Source: Microvelia longipes (lineage: Eukaryota; Arthropoda; Insecta; Hemiptera; Veliidae). Taken from it: a stretch of 64,000 nt of DNA. Shown here in pieces: positions 20,386 through 31,019 of the stretch. The notes beneath the pieces were generated by a model that did not search any database, had not been told where the DNA came from, and saw nothing but the letters and a program-made list of their open reading frames with translations. The DNA lies in contig JACMZG010001863.1 of NCBI GenBank assembly GCA_018340805.1, forward strand, positions 58,152,477 to 58,216,476, read 5' to 3'. Position 1 is the stretch's first letter. Each line of letters begins with the position of its first letter. The position numbers and the translations under genes were made by a program.

Positions 20386-21051
20386 CTCGAAAACGCAGCT
20401 CCCCAGTTGAAATTTGTTGTTTTACAGTAATGGGTCACAGCCTTATAAACTTTTGCGCTCCGAAAACATTGAAAACGACAATCTGCTTGAAATGTATTTT
20501 TCATCGACCGTAATTTTGGTTTTCGGTAATTTACCACGGGTTTTTCCGACTTTTTGGTCACTTAAAAAAAATTTACGAGTAGTGATTGATAATTTAGTAA
20601 CTGCAAAGTTATAAGCCAGAACCTTAATCACCTACCCATCACTGATCCTAATCAACACTGCTACGATAGATCAAGGTCTTACTCTCTTAGAGACTCCAGT
20701 ACCTTTTTCTCGTAGATTCCCTGCTCCAAAAATTTAAAACCTGAGTCTTCATATTTTAATAATGTGCTGTTCCCTCCTTTTCGTCATCACTATTGGAAAC
20801 ATAGAATTCTCTTTTACATTCATAAAGGCTTTGTGCATATTAATTCTGCAGTGCCCTGTCAGAACCAGCAATTGTATAATTTATTTTAATATTAGATCCC
20901 CGAAACTTGAATAAAATAGAACTGGTGATATATATAATGTCTATATTACTTAATTTTTAAGCAGTAGGGATTTGATTTTTAATTTGTGTTGATTTGATTT
21001 TTTTAATTTTTAACTTTATTTAATTTATTTACTTAATTTAAAAAAATATAT

Positions 21052-21189
21052 TTAACCATTGGTTTTAACTGGAGTGTCCTTTATATTTCCTTTAGCAGTT
21101 CCCATTTCAACAGACACTGTTGGTTCTATTACAATTCTGGCGTGGAGATCCGTAAGCTTGGCGAAAGCCTGCTTGCGGGCTTTTTTTGC
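21052..21189 (-). pseudogene. Possible protein-coding remnant, 45 codons
   Basis: The minus strand reads AKKARKQAFAKLTDLHARIV, then IEPTVSVEMG and KDTPVKTNG before TAA. Composition is protein-like and the block is GC-richer than its surroundings. The codon just upstream is TGA, with another stop ten codons earlier, so this is either the last exon of a gene (acceptor TTGTTGAG is poor) or a decayed copy. I do not recognise the protein. Confidence 0.35.
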
Positions 21190-21342
21190 TCAACAATCTG
21201 GTTTATTGTTTGTGCTTCATAACGTAAGCAGTAGCATTACGGCTTGTTTCTCAATTTTTTAAAGGAAATGCTCATAATATGTATAACTACTACTTATACG
21301 AAACTATGACAGCAGTAATATTAAGAAAGAGTGTAATATTAT

Positions 21343-22365
21343 GAAAGGAGGTGATAGTACTCCTCAAAGGGAACAAAACATTTTCTATAATGAAAACTCC
21401 GATCTCCAACCGTTTTCTCACAAGGTCAAATTTAATATTTTAAAAAATTATTTGACCTCACATCATAAAATTGTTAATAGCGTTTAAACTATTCAAGCTA
21501 GAAAGGCGAAATTAGTCTCGTTAAGACAGCTGTGTAAATTTCCTTAAGTACGAACTATTAACTATGTCAAATATTTTCTAACTACTGCCCAAAAATTTGT
21601 ATGAAAAATTATTTTATAAAAATATTGAATTTTATGGAATTTTTGTGGTAGAGCAAAAGTTTAGCCAAGAACGGAAAAAATTCTCTTATGATTGCCCTTT
21701 AAGAAAACCCAAGAGTGGAGCTTTTTTCCTTTAAAACAGGAGAAAAGAGTGGTTTTAATGAAATATGTGTAAGAGTAAAATATGTTTATTTTACCTCCTA
21801 GAGTCTAAAAATCGCATTATTAATTTGCTTTCGAAAAAAAATATTTTGTTAAAATAACACATTATTTTCTCTTTTATACGACAAAAAAATATCAGTTTTT
21901 GCAACTTCTAGCAACAATAACTTAAATTTTTTACTATTGAATGTATAAAAATATTTAGATTTACTTAAAGGGCAATCATAGAGAAGTTTTTTCCGTTCTT
22001 GGCTAACTTTTACTTACTCTAATGCTACCACAAAAATTCCATAAAATTCCATTTTTCCAACAAATCATTTTTCATGCAACTTTTTGGGCAGTAGTTAGAA
22101 AATATTTGACATAGTTAATAGTACGTCCTTAAGGAAATTTACACAGCTGTCTAACGAGACCAATTTCGCCTTTCTAGCTTGAATAGTTAAAACGCTATTA
22201 ACAATTTTATGATGTGAGGTCAAATATTTTTTTAAAATATTAAATTTGACCTTGTGGGAAAACGGTTGGAGATCGGGGTTTTTATTATAGAACATGTTTT
22301 GTTCCCTTTGAGGAGTACTATCACCTCCTTCTCTGGTGGACACTTTATATGAACACCCTGTATAT
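21343..22365. mobile_element. Long foldback element A, copy 2 (right end intact)
   Basis: The left half starting GGAGGTGATAGTACTCCTCA is the inverse of the right half ending TGAGGAGTACTATCACCTCC followed by ACTTTATATGAACACCCTGT. Each arm is about 500 bp, so nearly the whole element is palindromic. Compared with copy 1 (5848-6776) it lacks the left ACAGGGTGTTTCATATAAAG tip. Internal blocks (CAAGAACGGAAAAAA, TTTTATACGAC) match copy 1. Confidence 0.85.
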
Positions 22366-22386
22366 ATATAATATATATATATATAT

Positions 22387-22421
<35 letters not shown>

Positions 22422-22613
22422 ATATATATATATCTCGCGAATCTCAACGGTTTACCGCACAGTCTTCTTTCTTCTCTTGCCTGACGAAGTTGTTATACAA
22501 CGAAACGTTGCAAATATACTTTTTACTGTCATTCTTTAACCATCTGTTTTTTATCGTTAATTATTTTATATATATATATTATTATATATATTATATATAA
22601 TATATATATATAT

Positions 22614-22640
<27 letters not shown>
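22366..22640. repeat. (TA)n tracts flanking a short element
   Basis: (TA)n at 22361-22433 and 22564-22640 bracket a 130-bp unique block (22434-22563) with CTGACGAAGTTGTTATACAA followed by CGAAACGTTGC. A (GT)n run follows at 22634-22652. Confidence 0.85.
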
Positions 22641-22652
<12 letters not shown>

Positions 22653-22659
22653 TGTGTAA

Positions 22660-24595
22660 GTGTTGAATAATATATTTATATATTATTATTATTATATATA
22701 AATATATAGAGACTTATTATAAAATTTATTAATATATACAAATAATATAAATACTAAGTGCTGTAGGTATATAATGGAAAGTGATCTAGGATCATAACTG
22801 ACAGCTTGTAAGCTAGTTACTGTTAGTCATACAGTAAAGTGAATGTTCTCAAAGTGAAAGGATAATTCGAAGGATATCTCCCTCCTTAAGGATCTGTTAC
22901 TCCTTGGAAGGTTACTTTGTTAGAAAGGTTAGCTTAGTGGGGGGAAAGTCTTCAGTCTCAGTCTGACCGTCCCTTAGTCCTTACCGCCAATTTCTCCTCC
23001 GATATCTGATTGTGAAATTTATCGTAATCGTGATTTTTAGATTCGTTTTTACGGTTGTGTGACAACACTGTAGTAAATGGATATTCTTTAATCAGGTAAT
23101 TTATTAAATTAATGATGTTAAATTTTCAGAAAAAGGCTGTAAAGAAAATTTAATAAAATGTTTCCTCAGCTCGCTGAACCCAGGAGAAGATCAATTAGTG
23201 TAAGGAGCTCTTTTAGCAACCCAAGAGAGCTGGGTTCAGTTCCAAATGAGGTTTGGCAAATTTTATTGTGCTCTTATCAACATAGTAAAATATTTATGAT
23301 TTGCTTTTGAATAAAAAATTAGTATTAATTAAAATATAACTTAGGTGACATTGTTTTGAAATCTATGGCAATTTTGTAAGGGTGTGCAGACGCTGTATTT
23401 GCCGTAATCTCTAAGCTGCTCCGTTCAAGTTTGATTTGAAGACTTGACATCTTATATTTATTTTGTCCAAACGCGGGGTTTGGCAAGGGGTTCTACCCCT
23501 TTTGTGTGAACAGTTGGGGCTGAAGGGGTTCAAACCCCGCGTGTGAACGAAGTAATAGGTGCTCAACCGTTTTTAGGAGAAATCGCTGTTCTTCAGATTT
23601 TTTATATAATCCTCAGAAAACTATTTTTCTCCTAAATTAAAGACGATCGGGTTCGAGGAACCTCGGTACTTTTCCTAACAAGTTCGGACTCGCATTGCTC
23701 GTCCTCAGAATTTTATGATCATCCAAAGCTTAAGCTGGCATTAAACTCAGGCAAAGTCCAGGGTGTAATGACTTCGCTCTTTCTCATGAATGTTTCAAGA
23801 ATAATATGAAATTGTTCTATTTAAGAGGAGATGTGTAACGCCACTAGAAACAATCATATCAAATCGAGAAAGACCTGATTTAAAATTTTATTTGTAATAG
23901 GTTTTGTTGTTGGTTGTTGTCCAACAAGACCCTAACATCTCTGTGAGGCCTGAAGCATTGTCCACACTTCTAAATCCTATCGGAGAGCGGCTCTCGCTTT
24001 TTAGGATAGGGACAACTATAACATTGTTGCCTCATAGCTTTATTAGCGAATTGTTTTTTAAAAGTTGTGTAGATTACTTTCCCGCCTACTGCTGTGTCAT
24101 TGCCTTCACAGGAAAAGATTGCGTTCAGCCCAAAAATCCAAGATTTCGTTATAATTATACGTGTCAGGTACTTATAGAGCACGAAAACTATACTGGTCTA
24201 GTCGGCCCAGGCGGTTAATATTTGTCAACCCACGATAACCTATTTTGCTAAGTCATCATAAATTCATAAAAAATGAATATATGACCGATCGAATTAACAT
24301 TTAACTCAAATGCACATTTATAAATAAATAGCCAAAATATCTTTTTAATATTGGTTGGCATTTTTAAAATATTGACTTTTGAATTTTTCAACTTGACGGC
24401 TTATAACTTTTAACTTAATTGCTCTTTTTGAAGTATACTTTATTATCAGCTGCCGTAACACATATAAAGAACTCATCGAATAAATTTCAAAGCTATTTAA
24501 CGTATAGTTTTCAAGTTTTTTGCGAAAATATTTTATTATTATTAATTACTTAAAATTATTTGTAAGGTTTGTTTTTAAATTGTTTTATGTATTTG
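22660..24595. other. Intergenic, no gene seen
   Basis: AT-rich, with a GC-rich inverted repeat at 23471-23542, a minus-strand fragment of the 5S-associated family tail at about 23640-23725 (CGAGGAACCTCGGTACTTTT...CTCGTCCTCAGAAT), and a weak B-box-like segment at 23225-23250. The ORF at 23904-24218 has no recognisable motif. Confidence 0.55.
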
Positions 24596-24599
24596 TTAT

Positions 24600-24615
24600 A
24601 CATATACATATATAC

Positions 24616-24685
<70 letters not shown>

Positions 24686-24720
24686 ATGTGTGTGTGTGTG
24701 TTGTGTGTGTGTGTGTATAG
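24600..24720. repeat. Compound (TA)n/(TG)n microsatellite
   Basis: (TA)n about 80 bases, then (TG)n about 35 bases. Confidence 0.95.
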
Positions 24721-25496
24721 ACCAAGTGTCGGGCCTGCTATGTGAACTCCTTTTTTACCAATTTTTGTAAAGGATATGAGGTAAAATGTTGGTAATTGTC
24801 AACACTTCCTTTGCATATAATTCTAACTCCGGTTATTGTCGAACGTAGTTAAGTCTTACGTACTCTTAAGTTAAGTCTTAAAGGTATTTTATATTTATTT
24901 ATTGTTGTAAAACATGTATAGTTTAAAATCAAAATTAAAGAATATTATTTAAGTTGACAGGTGAATATTTAATTAAATATGTACTTTATGTACAAAGTGA
25001 CGGCAAAGTACGCCAATTTTTTTTAGTTCTTGGTTTGCCACATCTTAAAATTTTTTGTGTATATAATTACTAATTGAAAGTTTTTCTTTATTATTTTTTT
25101 CGAGAAAAACTAATAACAATGCAAAGAAATTTTAACCTGCGGAAGAACTTTCCAGATGAAACAGATATGATCGGAACAATGCAGTGATCTGTAGATCAAT
25201 AAGATGAGGTCTGTTGGGAAAACTCTCACATCTCCCTCTGATGCGGCGTCTATAAAGATTGGTAACAGATAAATTCTGTCATTGATAAACATAGATCACA
25301 CCCTGACAAATAATAGAAACCTCAATTCTCAAGTACTTTATAACTTTCTCTTTGAAAATAAATGTAAAAATTCGAAACACCCTTGTTAAAATAAAAAAAA
25401 CACTTAGTTTTTAATTATATTTATTATAAATAAAAGTATAAATATTTATATCTAATTTACGTATTTAATTTATTTTAGTATCCAATATTCCATCAT

Positions 25497-26345
25497 TACT
25501 TTTCCTCATTTATACCGTAGGTATATAGGAAAAGTATTGTGTTTTCAAAAAAAAAATCCGAAACCGGGATGTCACCGGTATTATCCGTTTCAGGTGTTTT
25601 AAGGCCTCCTGAATGGTATTATGGTATGTGTGTGATATCATCATAGCGCCCAATGTATGTTGAAACTTTGTACAAAAATCAGTCTAATACTCTAGTTGTG
25701 CTTATTAATCCGCAAGAATGACAGCAAAAATTTCAAAAAAATCATAAAACGCGAAAAATGATGCGATCAATTTGATATTTAGGACGCATGATTAACATAT
25801 GTGCCAAGTTTCATCTCATTATCAGCATTAGTTCAAATTTGATCAAATGACTTGTGTACGTTTTTTAAAAAAAAAAAATAAAAAATCAGATAACAACCCA
25901 ATAAGTTGAAATTCAGTACGAGTATGTACCATGACGTAATAAATAAGTACATCAAGTTTTGTTTCAATATGTCTATTGTATATCTATGATTTTTGTTGGA
26001 TCATAAAAGTTAGGTCATTGATCGTGGTCAGTGCTGTTTTGGTGACCGTTGAGGATGAAACGAATATATTTAATATGTAACATTTGATACTACCGTGTTT
26101 TGCAAAACACTATATAATTGAATATTTGACACTATATAATTGTGCGAGAGACACCTAGGAAATGTAACAAGCAAAAAGCAATGGAACATCTGGGAACTGT
26201 TCCATCATTCGACATTCGTCATCATTGATGGTTCGGCATGTTAATAGTGTTTAATATTTGAGGACGAGCGAAGCGAGTCCGTAGTATTGTGGATGAGCGC
26301 AACGAATCCGATGTAATGAGGAAAAGTTCCGAGGTGCCACGCACT
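25497..26345 (+). repeat. 5S-associated interspersed family, near-complete copy
   Basis: Ordered blocks: CCGTAGGTATATAGGAAAAG, GAAACCGGGATGTCACC, GGCCTCCTGAATGG, GTTGAAACTTTGTAC, TCATAAAACGCGAAAAATGA, CCAAGTTTCATCTCATTATC, a 5S-like segment at 26009-26062 (GATCGTGGTCAGTGCTG...GGTGACCGTTGAGGATGAAA), then GAGGACGAGCGAAGCGAGTC at 26259 and GGAAAAGTTCCGAGGTGCC. No ORF. It gives the order of parts for the family. Confidence 0.75.
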
Positions 26346-26374
26346 CGATTTTTTTAAATGCTCTTCGAATTATT

Positions 26375-26975
26375 ATTCCTTCACATGCACACCGCAGGTA
26401 TATTGTAAAAGTATTGTGTACATAATACAAATACATAAAACGCATAACCGTGATCGGATCAATTTAAATTTTAGGCCGCTTGTAGTCCAACATAAGATCA
26501 GCTTGTGTACTATGCTTCATCTCATCATAAGCATTAGTTCAATGATTTTCAAATGACATGAAAGTCGTCCAATTGAATTGAATTTGCCACCAATGTACGC
26601 TTTTTATGTTGAGAACGAGTATTTAATTAATATTTCATTTTAAAACGGCTAGTTGTCTATGATTTTATCGAATTACTGTTATGAACAATATCAATCGAGG
26701 TCACTACGTGGACGGGTAACCACTGGGAGTTTGCCACTTAATCTCGCTATTAGCATTAGTTCAATTTTTATCTAATGATTCAATATGTGGACGATTTTAA
26801 AACTCGAAAGATTGGGAACTATTTAATTAAGTTGGTACTTTACACCAATGTTCATAATAATAAACAAATATATGGAAAAAATCACTTGAATACGGCAGGC
26901 ATATCTACGAGATTTGTTGAGTAGCTTTTTTCAAGCAGCATCGAGCTTGATCCGTAGGTAGATTGCTGATCTATA
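26375..26975 (+). repeat. 5S-associated family, second copy in tandem
   Basis: Begins CACCGCAGGTATATTGTAAA, directly after the tail of the previous copy. Contains ACTATGCTTCATCTCATCAT, AAGCATTAGTTCAATGATTT, a weak 5S-like block at 26690-26738 (AATCGAGGTCACTACGTGGA...GGTAACCACTGGGAG) and another at 26932-26970 (CAAGCAGCATCGAGCTTGAT). Eroded. Confidence 0.6.
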
Positions 26976-27164
26976 AATGTCATAAATTACAAAAAAAGCA
27001 TTTTTCATATTCTGAAGAAAGTCATAGGGAAGAAAGTTGGAAGTTGGGAGGTTAGTGATGAGCTTATCCAATCAGATATCGCGAAACAGGGTTACGCATA
27101 GTGTGTTACGCGGACCCCTGGAAGATTTCCATGGAAAGATTTTAGGGGGTCCGTGATTTTGAGT

Positions 27165-27415
27165 CACCCGTGGTGTAGTGGTTAAGGCACAGAATGAATG
27201 GACTTTAAACTTACGAGATTATTTAGTCATGGGTTCAATCCCAGCACGGGCCTCTGGGATTTTTATGAGAGGGATAAAAATTCTGCGTTCCACGTCCTAC
27301 AGAAGGGACGTAAATCCAGTGGTCTTGAGCCTGTGCGTTGTCAGGTACTCGTTAAAAATCCCTTACCCTAAATAAAACTGGGTATAGGCAAAATTTAGGA
27401 CCCTCATAGTAGATT
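27165..27415 (+). mobile_element. tRNA-derived SINE (second family)
   Basis: The head has A-box GGTGTAGTGGTTAAGGCA and B-box GGGTTCAATCCC. The acceptor-like halves CCCGTG (27067+100 = 27167-27172) and CACGGG (27245-27250) pair perfectly over six bases. The body contains GATTTTTATGAGAGGGATAA and ATTCTGCGTTCCACGTCCTA. The D-to-T spacing is too long and irregular for a working tRNA gene. The ORF at 27178 reads through the SINE and is not a gene. Confidence 0.75.
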
Positions 27416-27419
27416 CATT

Positions 27420-28190
27420 ATAATACTATATAGTGTGTCTGACTTGTAGTTTAAAGTGTATGGAGGTTTGGTTTAACAGTGAGGGCGCGTGTTGTTCCTA
27501 GTTTTCACTATCCTATATGAGTCAGTGAAAATATGTATGATTGCTTGAAAAAGCGTGAGAGGAACCATAGAAATTCACGGCTCTTCTGTCTAGATTAGAT
27601 GAAATATACCTACCTAAATATAAATTAAAAGGAGTAGAACACTTCATAGGGAGCTGGCAAAAGGGCCAACAACGTGGCCTACTTGCCTGGTAGTTACTAC
27701 CACTCCCCCCCTCATATTACTACTACTGGGGGGGGGGGGGAACGAGACAGGTCCGCCAAGTATCATTTATCTACAAGGGGAGTATGTGGGGCTCTAAAGG
27801 TCCTCCTTGTCGAGAGATATTGTTCCGAGTCACCCTAAACCCATTTATGTAAATAACATTTTTGACTTTTTTTAAACTGATTACTGAAATATTTTAATAA
27901 TTAAAATATTCAGGAAGAGATATATTTGCTTGCTATGGGCGAGGCAGGCGTGGCTCTTGGCCAATATCACGCACTCGTATCTCAAGGCTAGCTGCCTCAC
28001 ACACACAGCTTCATACTGTACTAAACTATAGCAGGAATTACTTAGAGGAATTTATAACTGTTACCTTATGATCGTGATTAAGTATATGTAAAGTTAATTT
28101 CATCAAATACCTTATTTGCTATTTAATATTGCTGTCTAGTTGCTTTATTAAGTACTTATTATGAAGTTCGTAAGCCCAGTACTTTGGTGT
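27420..28190. other. Intergenic, no gene seen
   Basis: A C-run at about 27705-27712 and a 13-base G-run near 27728-27740 are close to each other. The rest is unremarkable, with a GC-richer patch at 27930-28010. Confidence 0.6.
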
Positions 28191-28196
28191 TCCCAT

Positions 28197-28347
28197 TTTC
28201 CCAGTATCAATGGTATAAGAAAGAAAAATTACGAAGCACTGTAAGCAGGTTTGTTTTTAAACAAAATTAGTGCAATTTTGTTTAGACACAAATCTGTTTT
28301 CACAGTGATTCATAATTTTCCTTACTTAAATCATTGATACTGGGAAA
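28197..28347. mobile_element. 150-bp hairpin MITE-like element
   Basis: The left arm TTTTCCCAGTATCAATGGTA onward and the right arm ending ATTGATACTGGGAAAA are inverted copies over about 74 bp each, with almost no spacer. The structure is a single long hairpin. Confidence 0.8.
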
Positions 28348-28369
28348 ATTATGTTTGCCCCATCATTCT

Positions 28370-28800
28370 GAAACCGTAATTCACCTAATTATCCGTTTCA
28401 GATGGTTTCAGAGTTGTTCAGACCTTGTGAGTGGTTTGTTTTGCAACAACTCATTTGTTCGTACAAAGAAGTAACGAGTTATTTCTTTGTATGTGTGTGT
28501 GTGTGTGTGTCTGGTACCACCGTTGCTCCCAGTGCGTGGTTCTGCTCAGACAATTGATACTTTAATTATTCCAAAAATCAATGTTTACATCTAGTTCAGT
28601 TATCCGGAAAATAATTTTTCTTAAGCTTTGCTAATGACACACAATATTAATAAGATTAATAATGACAGAAATTCATAATGAAATTCGTAAACTCGGAAAA
28701 ATCGAATTAGTTTGTTTCCTATTGATTCCTACATAAGACTGATGAATGTGCTAAGTTACATCTTATTATTAGTTTTGTTTACACTTTATCAAAACTTAGA
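28370..28800 (+). repeat. 5S-associated family, 5' part
   Basis: Shares TGAAACCGTAATTCACCTAA, TATCCGTTTCAGATG, GAGTGGTTTG, GTGTGTGTGTCTGGTA, GCTCCCAGTGCGT, ATCCGGAAAATAATTTTTC and GTGCTAAGTTACATCTTATT with the other copies. It is interrupted on the right by the 28805-29402 duplicated unit. Confidence 0.65.
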
Positions 28801-28804
28801 TAAG

Positions 28805-29402
28805 AATAGTTATTTATGCAACAAGAGATGAAAGTAAGTTTACAGCTCAAGTTAAAGTTTCGTCCTAAGGCAGCGCCGAAGGAGGAACTTCATTAGCTCA
28901 CGAGGCCGGTAGGCCGAGGGAGATAAACTAGTTAGCTCCCGAGGCTTGCTGAGGGAGATAATACGAGAGCTGAAAACTTTCATCCCTTGTTGCATATTAA
29001 ATTTTATCTACAACTAGAGAACTTATACTAACAACTATTAATATATTCTTCAGCTCCTTAATTGTTATTGTGTTAGTTTAGTTCATTCTTACCATGTCAA
29101 TTACTCTGATGAAGAGAGAATAAAGCCACTATCTTCACATTATTTTATTGTAAGCTGTCAATAGAATAATGTGTAATACTATATTTGTAATTTAAACATT
29201 AGCGTGTGTATATTGTATATTCTACCCGTAGTACCAACATAACACCGAAAAAATTCTAAAAATTTCCTAAAATTCCTAAAAGTTTTACTAAAAAATTCTG
29301 TCAAGTTGGCAACACTTTCTCCTTTTCCTACCTAGGGAATAAAAGTACATTTAAAGTGTGAGATAACAAGACTGTAAATAGAACTTACAATACAAGGAGT
29401 AG
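28805..29402. mobile_element. Duplicated 0.6-kb element D, copy 1
   Basis: Almost identical to 50241-50878. Begins TTATGCAACAAGAGATGAAA; its first about 200 bp has outer inverted ends (GCAACAAGAGATGAAAGT against ACTTTCATCCCTTGTTGC) around a GC-rich core with CGAGGCCGGTAGGCCGAGGG repeats. It then has a 400-bp AT-rich tail ending TACAAGGAGTAGA. No ORF. Copy 2 has one additional core unit. Confidence 0.85.
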
Positions 29403-29439
29403 ATAAATCTTATCTTACTAAACTTAGTTAGAAATCGGA

Positions 29440-29740
29440 AAATTATCACCGAGAGGTGGCTGCTATATCTGCGTATCATATTAATTTTTATTGGATCATT
29501 TTTGTAAGGCAGCATCCAGCTTGGTATGTAGGTGAAAGGGTGACCGCTTTGAATAAAACAAATTTTTAATGTTGATTTTTATATCTTATGGGAGGGGGAA
29601 ACGATATAGTAAGGGAGAGTTCCGAGGTACCCCGTACCTGAATTTGTTTAGTTATGTTCCACCTACAATATTATATTTGATCAAGAGGAACCTTCCTTGC
29701 ATCAGTAGTAATGTACCTGAACATGTTTCGGGTTCCTCGG
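29440..29740 (+). repeat. 5S-associated family, 3' part
   Basis: Contains GGATCATTTTTGTAAGGCAG and the 5S-like block at 29506-29560 (GCAGCATCCAGCTTGGTATG...GGGTGACCGCTTTGAATAAA), followed by a tail GGGAGAGTTCCGAGGTACCC and CCCGTACC. The 5' part of the element is not present next to it. Confidence 0.65.
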
Positions 29741-29802
29741 TTAAATTAAACTTCCTATTAGCGAATTTATTTTGAAAATAAATCGCTGAAAGATATTTAA
29801 AT

Positions 29803-30105
29803 AACTAAATGAATGACTTATATTCTATAATATTTTTCTTCACTAAATTTCAAATTAGCGATGATCTTTCACATCACACTGTGGACATTTTCAGGCGATC
29901 AAAAATAAAAACAATATAATCAAAAATAAACTTAATGTAAGTTTATTGTTGATGGCCTGAAGATGCCCACAGTGTTGGGGAAATGATCATCGCTAATTTG
30001 TAGAATACTTAAAAAAATATTATAGAATATAAGTCATTAATTTAATTATTTAAAAATGTGTGAGTTCTATAAACTAAAACATGAGACTAAGGAGAAATTA
30101 CTTAA
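29803..30105. mobile_element. Foldback element B with common tail, copy 2
   Basis: Arms 29803-29915 and 29945-30045 are inverted (AATGACTTATATTCTATAAT in the left arm; its complement in the right). The tail GTGTGAGTTCTATA...GGAGAAATTACTT matches that of copy 1 at 8220-8275, although the arm sequences differ. The right arm carries GGCCTGAAGATGCCCACAGT then GGGGAAATGATC, parallel to copy 1. Confidence 0.8.
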
Positions 30106-30655
30106 GTTATCGCTGAAAGACGCACAATTTAACTAACACGCGTTAATTAATCTAAACGACTCCTCTTCATAGATATACATATTCTCATATGTTTATTTGT
30201 GTGATTTATTTAATCGTATTACGTCTAATTATTTGGCTGTAAGTAAATCGATGGCAGTAAAGTGCTGTAAATAAAGCACTAAGTACCAATGAAGTACGGT
30301 ACTTGATAAGTAAGTTACTTGTTAGACAAGGAAACGAGTTTGACTGACACAGTTGGACTCGGCGTGTCAGGTAAGACTTATAATTCGTTACTCTCACTCT
30401 CCATAACTACCTTCACTACAACTCAGGTACACGAGACGTAGATACACTAACACAAACACACAGATCTTATATCTACTTTTCCTTTCACCTGGTTCCCATA
30501 TTAAATCTGGTTCCGTTGTAATGTAACTAATTGCTAATTATTTTTCATTTCTTTGTCTTACATTTTAGCCACTATAAAACACTATTAGCCAATTATAATT
30601 CAGTGTCTTTTTTACAAATTTACATAGGAAAATAATAAGCTAATAAGGAAATTAA
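30106..30655. other. Intergenic, no gene seen
   Basis: AT-rich unique sequence; the only ORF (30206-30397, minus) has no recognisable features. Confidence 0.6.
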
Positions 30656-30659
30656 TTAA

Positions 30660-30665
30660 GAATAT

Positions 30666-30699
<34 letters not shown>

Positions 30700-30706
30700 A
30701 TATATA

Positions 30707-30769
<63 letters not shown>

Positions 30770-30780
30770 TTATATATATG

Positions 30781-30812
<32 letters not shown>

Positions 30813-30865
30813 TATATATGATATATATATATATAATATATATATATATTATATTGTGTGTGTAT
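30660..30865. repeat. Long (TA)n tract with (TG)n end
   Basis: About 200 bases of TA with ATAC and ATTATA interruptions, ending TGTGTGTATGG. The tract has many self-complementary segments. Confidence 0.95.
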
Positions 30866-31019
30866 GGCTGTGTAAAAGTATCTGTCCCTCTGTATGTCGA
30901 ACCTCGATACCTCTTAAAGTCTTTCTTGAATCGCAACGAAACTCGGCATATCTCTATGGCATATCATCATATGCCATAGATATTGGGAGAGGTTACGAAA
31001 GCAAATTGTTGAGATTAAA

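Noticed and set aside
21160..21190. Bacterial-type terminator (GCCTGC...GCGGGC then T-run), suggesting contamination or transfer
   Set aside because: The hairpin is short and explained by an overlapping minus-strand coding-like patch; all surroundings are eukaryotic repeats.
22482..22507. Confirmed hammerhead ribozyme
   Set aside because: An extra base separates the CUGANGA box from stem II, and no helix I or III partner sequences are visible; kept only as a question.
23904..24218. 104-codon ORF
   Set aside because: No recognisable motif, unremarkable codon use, no supporting context.
27165..27250. Functional tRNA gene
   Set aside because: A- and B-boxes and six acceptor-like pairs are present, but the anticodon arm is not formed and a SINE body follows.
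30652..30936. IYIYIYI-type ORFs over (TA)n tracts (also 19503, 22349, 40985, 42189, 59603)
   Set aside because: Translations of TA dinucleotide repeats; no coding support.
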